Shown here: positions 57,085 to 64,000 of the stretch, in pieces
How positions within the stretch are numbered: position 1 is the stretch's first letter
Layout of the letters: every line of letters begins with the position of its first letter
Assembly (NCBI GenBank): GCA_005792355.1
Contig: SXSC01000256.1
Location: 1 to 64,000 of the forward strand
Source: Opitutaceae bacterium
Lineage (GTDB): Bacteria > Verrucomicrobiota > Verrucomicrobiia > Opitutales > Opitutaceae
Direction of reading: 5' to 3'
Length of the DNA: 64,000 nucleotides
Made by a program: the position numbers and the translations under genes
The notes under the pieces: model-generated
Told to the model about the DNA's origin: nothing
The model's database searches: none
What the model saw: only the letters and a program-made list of their open reading frames with translations

Positions 57085-60000
57085 TCAGCGCCGCGAGAAG
57101 GAGAGGGGATAATCCTGCTCAACGAAGACGCGGACGGGGCCGAGCAGGCCGGATGGCTGGAGCGACTCGAGGTCGCGGTTCCATTTGCCGAGCGTTAAAA
57201 GCTTCGTCTGAAATTGCTTCGGCCGCGGGCCCTCCGGGAAGCAGTCGGGGAATTTCAGATCGCCGATGATTCGGTTGCGCCAGAGGTTCGAGGTCCGGAT
57301 GGACAGCGGGTTGGCACCGGGCTGGAGCAGCGACGTCACGTCGAGCCGGTACGGCGGCAGCCAGGCGGTGCCGGCGGGGCGGCCATTCACGCTCACCTCG
57401 GCGATCACCTCGACCCGGCCCAGTTCCAGGACCACGCGGCGGCCCTTGGCCAGCCAGTCCGGTGGAACGGTCAGCGTATGTTCGTAGGTGGCCGTGCCGG
57501 AAAAATGCCGGACGGCCTGGTTCGAGTGCTCGGACCACGAGATGAGGCGCGGCAGGGAAACGGAACTCGGCGTATCCATTCCCGCGGGGAAGTGGAGTTG
57601 CCACGGGCCGTCGAGCGTCCGGGGCGGGGGCAGGTCGCGGACGTCGAGCACGAGCGCGCCACCCTCCGTCGGCTGCAGGCGGTAGGAGCCGTTCGCGGCG
57701 ATCCGGGCCACCGCTGCGTCCCCGTCGCGTTCGACGCGGGTGACTGTATCCGGGCGGCCATCACGGAGAACGCTCGCGATGCCGACGGCGGGCTCGCCGC
57801 GCGGAAACACCACGAAGATCGATCCGCGCGGGCCGAGCGAAAGGTCGACGCGGGTCCTGCCCTCGACGGGAGCGAAGCGGGCGCTGCGGGAAATGAGGCC
57901 GGTCGCCGCATCCCACAACTCCGGCGCGCGGCCGGTCTGGCGGAAGACCGGTGACAGGGTGAGGGGCTCGCTCGACTGATTGGACAGGAAATAGATCTCG
58001 CGGTCAGGGGTCGTGCGGTGGACCCAGCGCACGCGTTTCGGTTCGATGCCAGCGACGTCGGGTCCGAGCCGGAGGTGCCGGAGTGTGCCCACGACATCGT
58101 TGCCTCCATATATATTAGGATGTCGGCCGGACCACACGTCGGCCGCCAGTTCGCGGACGCGCGCATCGCTCGCAGGATAGCCCGCAAGGCTGGGCGAACG
58201 TTCCGGGGCGGGGCCGAGGATCGCGCCACCGGCGGCGGCGAGCTCGCGAAGCTTTGCCAGCAATTCCGGGCGCATGGTCCGCCGGTCGGGCAGGACGAGG
58301 AGCGAATAGGACGTGCCGTCGGGCAGAATGAAGCGGCCTCGCTCGACGCGCAGACGGGTCTGGATCACCTCCGCGTTGATGTAGTCGAACGCATGGCCGT
58401 CGGGCACGGCGGGCTGGGTCGGCCCAGTCATGGCCGGCGTGTCCTCCCCGATGAACACCGCCACATCGGCCGCGTTCTGTCCGGTCTGGAGCAGGAGGTG
58501 GCAGCGCTGCAGGTACTCCGTCCAGGCGCGGCCGGATGCGAACCAGGTGTTGTGACGGTTGAACTCTGTGCCAAACCACGCGTTGGTGCCGGGGCGTGAT
58601 TCGTCGGGCTGGTGCATCGACACCTGGATGATCAGGTGGTTGACGCCCTCGGCAAAGGCCCAATCGCCGCGCGCCTTCAGCGCATAGGGATGGTAGTCGA
58701 AAAAGTCGGCGGACGTGAACGCCTCGCCGTAGGTGACCGGCAGGCCGTACGTGTGCGACGCCGAGGCCGCGCCGCGGCACTCGATGTCGCCGAGGTCCTT
58801 GCCGGCCCAGAACTCGCCGCTGAGCATGTCGGCCTGCCCGCCATATTGCAGGAATTCGCCGGGGAATCCCCAGTGTCCGTAGTTCTGAAGCCACAGCTTC
58901 ATCCCCGCTTCACGGGCGATCGCCCGCAGGCCCCCGGCGTAATCGTACGAGACGCGGTCGGCGACCAGGCGGCGAAGATCCCAGAGGAACCGGTCGGACT
59001 GGTCCGCGGAGCCGACCACCCGGCCGGACAGGACCGGCAGCCAGGGGCGCGGATCGTAGCCGAAGGTGCGGACGAAACGGGCGGTGTTGTCGTCGGTCCA
59101 GTTCTGCGAACCGACTTCGTAGCTGTCGACGGCCAGATACTTGAAGGCGACCCGATCCTCCGCGAGAAGGCGGTCGCGCACCCGCCCAACGTAGGCGTCG
59201 AAATGCTGGCGAAGCGCCGTGCGGTTCATCTTGTCGACCTCGAGGCCGGTGGCGTGGGGCGCGGCCGGGTGATTGGTGATGCCGGTCGGGCTCATGCCGA
59301 TCCGCAGCAGCACCCAATCGCCGACCGGGGCGGTCCAAGTGAGGCGTCCGTCCGGGCCGATCGACGAAGTGAGATCGATCACGCGGGTCGGATCGGTCAC
59401 CAAGGCTTCCTCGATGCGGTCGGCGCGGGCCGGCCACTGGTAATCGTTCCATAGCGGCTTGGGCGTCGGATGGAGCTTGGCGAGCTGCTTCTCCATCATC
59501 CGCTCGACGCGCGGCGCGGCGGAAAGCTCCAGCTCGGCGATGCCGGCCTTCGGCTCGGTGGGCGCGGGGGTGTCGAGGAACTCGGCGTTGGGGTCGCGCG
59601 TGCTGATGTCGGTCAGCACGAGCCGCCAGCCCGCGGCCGTGACCGGGGGAAAAGAAATCGCGACCGGGGCATGCGGCACCGGCCCGACATTGGGCCGGTT
59701 GTTGCTCCGATCGACTCGGAACCGCCGCACCGTCTCGTAGGAGCCGTCCGGCTTGGCCGCCTGGAGCTCGGCGTTGAGGGTAAAATCCGCCTGGCTCGGG
59801 TGCAGCGTCAGACTGCGGGCGATGAACGGGCGGTCCGCGGTGAGCGTCAGGGTCCACTCCGATCGGTCGGGCGGGAATCGCAGCACGGTCGCGCGGTTGC
59901 CGTCGAGCAGCCACCGGAGGTCATCCAGTGCGCCGGGCGCGTCGACGCGGGGAGCGAGCTGTTGCAATTGGACGCCATCCTCAGCGGACACCGGCACGGC

Positions 60001-60507
60001 CAGCGTCGCGACGTCCTGGAAATCGGCGCGCGGCGCGGGCAGGTTTCCCTGGAAAGTCCGGCCGCCGGCGACCCGGGTTTCGCTCCAGGTCAGGAAACGC
60101 ATCGTCTGCGCCGGCGAGACCCAGGGGCCTCCGGTCTGACTCCAGCCGGGACAGTTGAAAAATCCGACCTCCAGTCCGAGGCGGCGTGCCTCGCGGATCG
60201 AGAAGGTGGTGAGTTCAAGCCACTCGTCGCCCAGGACGGGTACCTTGCCCACGGGTAGCTCCGGCAGGTGGATGTTGCCGATGATCACCGTGCCGATCCC
60301 GAAACGTTGCAGCGCCTCGAGGTCGCGCGTGATGCCGTCGCGCGACGTATGGTGATTCATCCAGTACCAGAAACACCACGGCCGCGTCTCGGGCGGCGGC
60401 GTGCGGAAGCGGGCCGGGAGGTCGTCGCCGGTCGCGGCGAGCGCGCCGACAGTGAACGCCGTCCCGACTAGCAGGGAGGCGACGACTCGACCGGGGAACG
60501 CAGGCAC
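57085..60507 (-). CDS. GH106-type alpha-L-rhamnosidase
   Basis: A 1140-aa secreted enzyme (signal VVASLLVGTAFTVGALAA) of full GH106 length without C-terminal additions. Shared GH106 blocks: PWCFWYWMNHHTSRDGITRD, FFNCPGWSQTGGPWVSP, LAVDSYEVGSQNWTDD, VTYGEAFTSADFFDYHPYAL, FSGTATYEHTLTVP and RTSNLWRNRIIGD. It differs from the fused copy at 25.4-29.9 kb by an inserted galactose-binding-like region (about 200-330). It releases alpha-L-rhamnose from a polysaccharide. It follows the IclR gene by 15 bp. Confidence 0.9.
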   Translation of the reverse strand: MPAFPGRVVASLLVGTAFTVGALAATGDDLPARFRTPPPETRPWCFWYWMNHHTSRDGITRDLEALQRFGIGTVIIGNIHLPELPVGKVPVLGDEWLELTTFSIREARRLGLEVGFFNCPGWSQTGGPWVSPAQTMRFLTWSETRVAGGRTFQGNLPAPRADFQDVATLAVPVSAEDGVQLQQLAPRVDAPGALDDLRWLLDGNRATVLRFPPDRSEWTLTLTADRPFIARSLTLHPSQADFTLNAELQAAKPDGSYETVRRFRVDRSNNRPNVGPVPHAPVAISFPPVTAAGWRLVLTDISTRDPNAEFLDTPAPTEPKAGIAELELSAAPRVERMMEKQLAKLHPTPKPLWNDYQWPARADRIEEALVTDPTRVIDLTSSIGPDGRLTWTAPVGDWVLLRIGMSPTGITNHPAAPHATGLEVDKMNRTALRQHFDAYVGRVRDRLLAEDRVAFKYLAVDSYEVGSQNWTDDNTARFVRTFGYDPRPWLPVLSGRVVGSADQSDRFLWDLRRLVADRVSYDYAGGLRAIAREAGMKLWLQNYGHWGFPGEFLQYGGQADMLSGEFWAGKDLGDIECRGAASASHTYGLPVTYGEAFTSADFFDYHPYALKARGDWAFAEGVNHLIIQVSMHQPDESRPGTNAWFGTEFNRHNTWFASGRAWTEYLQRCHLLLQTGQNAADVAVFIGEDTPAMTGPTQPAVPDGHAFDYINAEVIQTRLRVERGRFILPDGTSYSLLVLPDRRTMRPELLAKLRELAAAGGAILGPAPERSPSLAGYPASDARVRELAADVWSGRHPNIYGGNDVVGTLRHLRLGPDVAGIEPKRVRWVHRTTPDREIYFLSNQSSEPLTLSPVFRQTGRAPELWDAATGLISRSARFAPVEGRTRVDLSLGPRGSIFVVFPRGEPAVGIASVLRDGRPDTVTRVERDGDAAVARIAANGSYRLQPTEGGALVLDVRDLPPPRTLDGPWQLHFPAGMDTPSSVSLPRLISWSEHSNQAVRHFSGTATYEHTLTVPPDWLAKGRRVVLELGRVEVIAEVSVNGRPAGTAWLPPYRLDVTSLLQPGANPLSIRTSNLWRNRIIGDLKFPDCFPEGPRPKQFQTKLLTLGKWNRDLESLQPSGLLGPVRVFVEQDYPLSFSRR

Positions 60508-60522
60508 GGAGCGCGTTGGCCG

Positions 60523-61458
60523 TCAGCTCGCGATGAGGTCGCGTTCCGGCTGGGTGAGGGAGGGCTCCTCCGGCTGCCACGGCGACTTCGCGCGGGCGCG
60601 GGCACCGGAGCGTGCCGGCGCCACGCTCTTGGCCGGCAACGGCGTGGTGGTGGCCGGGGAACGGCCCGACGGGAAGAGATCCGTCGGCAACTTGCCGTCC
60701 ATTACCTCGGCCATCTCGACCGCCGCCGCGCGCAGCGCGCCGATCTGGGCCTCGACTTCCAGCAGGTAGACAAAGTTGGCCACGATGCCGACGGCGAACC
60801 GGACCTCAGGCAAGTCGGGCACCGGCACGGGGACTGCCACCCTGAGCACCGGACGGACTTCCGCGCGGTATTCCAGTGCGTGCCCGAGGCGGCGGATCTT
60901 TCTCAGTTCCGCGAGGAAGGCCTCTTCCGTCGGGGCGAGGCGCACGCCGGGATTGGGCTGCAGGTAGGGGAGCCAGTAGCGATAGCATTCTAGCGCGACT
61001 GACTCGGGCGCGTGGGAAAGGAAGAGTTGGGCGAACCCATGGAATGGCATCAGCGGGAGCTCATCGTCCGTGGCGGGAAAGGCCTGGTGCGGCACCGGCA
61101 GGTTGTGGGAGTCGAGCACCTTCATGGTCGACTTGCCGACGAGCGCGAACAGTGCGCATGAGTGTCCGAGCGCGGCGGCGGTGCGCTCGACGATTGGGTG
61201 AATCTGCGCCGTCAGCGAGGGTGGCAGGGAATAGATCGCGCCGGCCTGGCCGGCGAGGCTCGCGGCCGTCGGCGTGAGCCGGTATTTCCTCCCGTCGTGC
61301 TCGAGTTCGCCGATTTCCTTGAGCGACGCCAGCAAGTGGGAAAGCCCGGTGCGCGAAATGGGCGCGAGGATGTGCGCGAGGTCGGTGAAGCGGGTTTCGC
61401 CCTGGGACATCAAGTGATGCACGACCTGGAAACTGCGTCGAATGGCGGCAACGCTCAT
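60523..61458 (-). CDS. IclR-like transcriptional regulator
   Basis: A 311-aa protein: N-terminal winged helix-turn-helix (SFQVVHHLMSQGETRFTDLA, PISRTGLSHLLASLKEIGEL) and a C-terminal ligand-binding domain like IclR (about 75-260), then a 45-residue Pro/Ser-rich tail. The start has a good Shine-Dalgarno GGAG 7 nt upstream. It is first in the operon with the rhamnosidase and sulfatase, so probably autoregulated and responding to the released sugar or its catabolite. The tail is longer than usual for IclR. Confidence 0.78.
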   Translation of the reverse strand: MSVAAIRRSFQVVHHLMSQGETRFTDLAHILAPISRTGLSHLLASLKEIGELEHDGRKYRLTPTAASLAGQAGAIYSLPPSLTAQIHPIVERTAAALGHSCALFALVGKSTMKVLDSHNLPVPHQAFPATDDELPLMPFHGFAQLFLSHAPESVALECYRYWLPYLQPNPGVRLAPTEEAFLAELRKIRRLGHALEYRAEVRPVLRVAVPVPVPDLPEVRFAVGIVANFVYLLEVEAQIGALRAAAVEMAEVMDGKLPTDLFPSGRSPATTTPLPAKSVAPARSGARARAKSPWQPEEPSLTQPERDLIAS

Positions 61459-61692
61459 GGGGATTCTCCGATTGGGGTTAGGGTATCCGACGAACTGTCG
61501 TATTACATTACCAAGTACAGAGGCGCGGCGTAATGGCGTGGCAGTTTCTGTAATCCGCGTTTTCAACCGAGGTGCCGGCGGCTGGCGCAAGGTGCGGTGC
61601 GCGGGTGGGGTTGGAACGCGGGGCGGAAACTGCCTTCGACGCGCCGAGGGGCTTGGCGGGGACGACGATCATCAACGGGATCGGATAAAAAG

Positions 61693-61706
61693 TGATATCG
61701 ATATCA
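61693..61706. promoter_or_regulatory. Perfect 14-bp palindrome TGATATCGATATCA
   Basis: A perfect palindrome with a central CG, typical in form of LacI-family operators, in the intergenic region upstream of both the IclR operon and the decayed ORF on the plus strand. Such an AT-rich 14-mer stands out in this GC-rich window. The rest of 61459-62070 shows no gene. Confidence 0.4.
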
Positions 61707-62070
61707 GGTCAATGGGAAAAATTCGCGCGCGATGGCGGCCGGCGACGGCGCATCCGAGCACCGACGGGCGTCGCGAGTCCGCGCTTGCCACTTTCACTCC
61801 GCCTGCCCGATAGTGACGGTGCCCCTCTGTGAATTGCCCCCATTCGTCGCGCGGTCCGAGACGTATCGTCGTGGTCGCGGCGTGTTCCTTCCCTCTAGTC
61901 CGCAGTCCCTGACCGGAATATCATGAAACTGATGACGATATCGACACTGGAAGTCTTGGTACGCGCGCACCTGCTCGGTGCGGCCTTTCCCGGCCTCGCG
62001 TCGATTGCCGACGCGGCTTCGGCGACGGCGGCCCTGGAAGGGCGCCCCTGGTGGTTGCAGTGCGAGCGCC

Positions 62071-62487
62071 CCGGCGGTGTACCTGCGGAAGCCGCTCATG
62101 GCGGGAGGCCCGGTCCGGCGGGCGCGGCTCTACGCGACCGCCCGCGGGCTGTTTGCGCTGCTGTTCGAGGCGCGCGACCAGCTTCTCCCGCATATTCGCG
62201 AATATTCCCCGATCACCCACCTGTCGCGCGACGATCCCCCGGTCTTCCTCGAGTTTCCGAACGAAAAGGGCGCCCCCGTCGTCGGCATCGCACAGCAGGA
62301 TCCGACCCATTCGGCCGTGCAGGGACTAAAGCTCACCGAGGCGCTGTCCGCCGCCGGGGTCGAGGCGGTGCTGACCTATCCCGCAGCACCGGACGCCAAG
62401 TACGGGACCATGGCCGATTTCCTGACCGCGAAGCTGAAGCGCCGCGAGGGATCGCTCACGAGCGCAGCCGGCGCTGGTCGAAACTGA
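62071..62487 (+). pseudogene. Chimeric remnant: GH78-like N-terminal piece joined to esterase C-terminus
   Basis: One continuous frame reads AVYLRKPLMAGGPVRRARLY then ATARGLFAL, matching the start of the Bac_rhamnosid_N domain of GH78 enzymes. It then passes directly into YSPITHLSRDDPPVFLEFPN, LKLTEALSAAGVEAVL and KYGTMADFLTAKLK, the C-terminal part of a secreted alpha/beta-hydrolase acetylesterase. Neither active site is present. It looks like an in-frame deletion joining two former neighbours. Confidence 0.55.
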
Positions 62488-62612
62488 TTATTCCAGGCGC
62501 GTTCTCGCTCTTGCCGATGAGCTGCGACCGTGTTAGACTCGGACCCACTCCGAAACACGACCGGCCGAGGGACGCGCGAATTGGCGCGCCGCCCGAGCTG
62601 CCGTTCCCCAGC

Positions 62613-63980
62613 ATGAACGAAATCTTCCACTTGCGCCCTCTGGCCGCCCTTATGGCCGCCATGCTCGCGGCAGTCGTTTCCGCAGCGGCCGCGGAAACCG
62701 TTGCCGGCACTGGCGACTGGATACAGGCGGAGGTCGATCGGAATCCCGGGCGGATGATCTTCCTTCCGGCCGGCGACCACGCCGTGTCCGCGCCCATTCG
62801 CCTGCGGACCGATTGGTCGGGGCTCTGGGGTCCGGGGCGGATCATCGGGACGAATCCGGAGGCCGCCCTCATCGAGATCGACGGCGTGGCAGGCGTGCAG
62901 GTGCGCGACCTCACCCTGACGCGGTCCGAAGGCCGCCGTGAGACCCGCCGGGCAACGATCGCCGTGACCCGCAGCCGCGAGGTCGTCCTGAGCAACCTGC
63001 GCGTGCGCGAGCATTGGACCAGCCGTTCCACGATCGAGGCGCAGGAGTGCGTTGGCATCCAGGTGCGCGACTGTCTGATCGAGAACTACTGCCGGATCGA
63101 CATCGACGACCGGCGCCGCACCGACCGTCACAAGGACTACGAGAATTACGGCTACGCCTTCACCTGCATCGCGGGCAACGGCCTGATGATCTCGAACAGC
63201 ACCGGCGGCGTCGTCACCGGCAACCGCATCATCGAGCGCCGGCTGCTCCCGACGCCGGAGTTGCAGGCCCGCTACCGCCTCGGGAAGTTCGTGGGCAAGG
63301 ATCCGGAGAAGGGCCGCATCGTGTCGCAGAAGACCTGGGACGAGGAGTACGTCAACAACTGGAACCAGAGTCGCGCGATGGGAGTGACGTCGCCGGAGTT
63401 CACCTCCGGCGCGCAGATCATCGGCAACTATTTCGAGAACGCGGGGCAGGGCACCGACCTTCACGCCGACCACGTCATCCTCGCGCAGAACATCGTGAAC
63501 AATTCGCACATCGGGATGAAGGCGATGCACGGTTCGCGTAATGTGCTCATCCTGGGAAACCAGTTTGTAAAGAGCGACCTCTGGAGCGTCGGGCTCATGC
63601 CCGGCACCAGTTCGCACGCTGCGAGGCCGGGCACGGACCGCCGCGCTGCGGCCAACGTGGACGGCTACTCGATCGTTGCGCACAATGTCGTGGCGGATTT
63701 CGGTCGCGGCAACGCCGGCTGGATCTGGCAGGGAACCCCGGAGCGGGCTCCCTTCCGCTTCGACAGGGCGCCGCTGCCCCACAACCCGCCGCTGCGGAAC
63801 GTCGTCGTCAGCGGCAACGTCATCGAGGACACCGAGCGCGATCGCGGGTCCGCCGGCTTTCCAGCCCGGTACCGGCGTCCCGTGCGCGTGGCCGCGGGGG
63901 CGGGCGCACCGGAGGACCTGCTTTTCGCCGACAACGTGTTCGAGCCGGGCGCCGAATCCGCCGCGCCCGCGGATCGTTGA
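62613..63980 (+). CDS. Secreted right-handed beta-helix protein, paralog 3
   Basis: A 455-aa protein with signal peptide (LAALMAAMLAAVVSAAAAET). Same family blocks as the tandem pair at 35.4-38.3 kb: SGLWGPGRIIGTNPEAAL, ENYCRIDIDDRRR, TPELQARYRLGKFVGKDP, NSHIGMKAMHGSRNVLILGN and MPGTSSH. Differences lie where the pair has GWHQG (here NWNQS) and in an insert RRRTDRHKDYENYG. TTAGACT lies about 80 bp upstream. Distance from the pair (24 kb) suggests specialisation rather than recent duplication. Confidence 0.85.
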   Translation: MNEIFHLRPLAALMAAMLAAVVSAAAAETVAGTGDWIQAEVDRNPGRMIFLPAGDHAVSAPIRLRTDWSGLWGPGRIIGTNPEAALIEIDGVAGVQVRDLTLTRSEGRRETRRATIAVTRSREVVLSNLRVREHWTSRSTIEAQECVGIQVRDCLIENYCRIDIDDRRRTDRHKDYENYGYAFTCIAGNGLMISNSTGGVVTGNRIIERRLLPTPELQARYRLGKFVGKDPEKGRIVSQKTWDEEYVNNWNQSRAMGVTSPEFTSGAQIIGNYFENAGQGTDLHADHVILAQNIVNNSHIGMKAMHGSRNVLILGNQFVKSDLWSVGLMPGTSSHAARPGTDRRAAANVDGYSIVAHNVVADFGRGNAGWIWQGTPERAPFRFDRAPLPHNPPLRNVVVSGNVIEDTERDRGSAGFPARYRRPVRVAAGAGAPEDLLFADNVFEPGAESAAPADR

Positions 63981-64000
63981 GCCGCCGTCATTTTCCCCAA

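Overview
The window is GC-rich bacterial DNA. It most likely comes from the Planctomycetes-Verrucomicrobia group, probably an Opitutaceae-like verrucomicrobium. The pointers are a PVM-type bacterial microcompartment (BMC) locus, an LL-diaminopimelate aminotransferase, a PVC-type CxxCH heme protein, many sulfatases, DUF1080 and DUF1961 proteins, and GH106 rhamnosidases. Taxonomy is inferred from gene content only. No rRNA, tRNA or CRISPR array was seen.

Layout. 0-1.4 kb holds the tail of an unknown gene and a worn zinc-ribbon ORF. 1.4-4.1 kb (minus) holds a sodium:solute symporter with a tiny coupled membrane protein, then a HAD phosphatase. 4.1-7.7 kb is an Mla/Mce-type lipid transport operon (permease, ATPase, MCE protein, lipoprotein). 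8-11.1 kb holds a DUF1080 protein and dapL, divergent from panC. 11.2-20 kb is a complete BMC locus: a divergent DeoR regulator, then pduL, two BMC-H genes, ackA, a third BMC-H, BMC-P, CoA-acylating aldehyde dehydrogenase, two more BMC-P genes, class II aldolase and a lactate/malate dehydrogenase. Its likely job is to cleave fuculose- or rhamnulose-1-phosphate and process the lactaldehyde to lactate plus ATP and propanediol.

20-25.4 kb is decayed accessory DNA: an ORF between 17-nt inverted repeats and fragments of a DUF4143 ATPase, a PSD1 cytochrome protein, a sulfatase and an anaerobic sulfatase maturase, around one intact PVC heme protein.

25.4-64 kb is a polysaccharide-utilisation region. 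It has two GH106-type rhamnosidases (one fused to an esterase), four intact sulfatases, three paralogous beta-helix proteins plus a pectate-lyase-like protein, a GH67/GH20-like hydrolase and a LamG/DUF1961 protein. It also has GPH and sodium symporters, UbiD/UbiX, and a sugar-acid set: two Gfo/Idh oxidoreductases, a metal-site-less MBL-fold protein, a DHDPS-family aldolase, a rhamnonate-dehydratase-like enolase and an SDR. An IclR regulator heads the last GH106-sulfatase operon.

How it fits together (inference): secreted sulfatases, esterase and rhamnosidases strip a sulfated, rhamnose-containing polymer. Deoxysugars or their acids are imported and either phosphorylated elsewhere and sent to the BMC, or oxidised, dehydrated and split by the sugar-acid set. 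Both routes can yield lactaldehyde, which the BMC enzymes would consume. Many genes in the region overlap by 4 bp (ATGA), indicating translational coupling.
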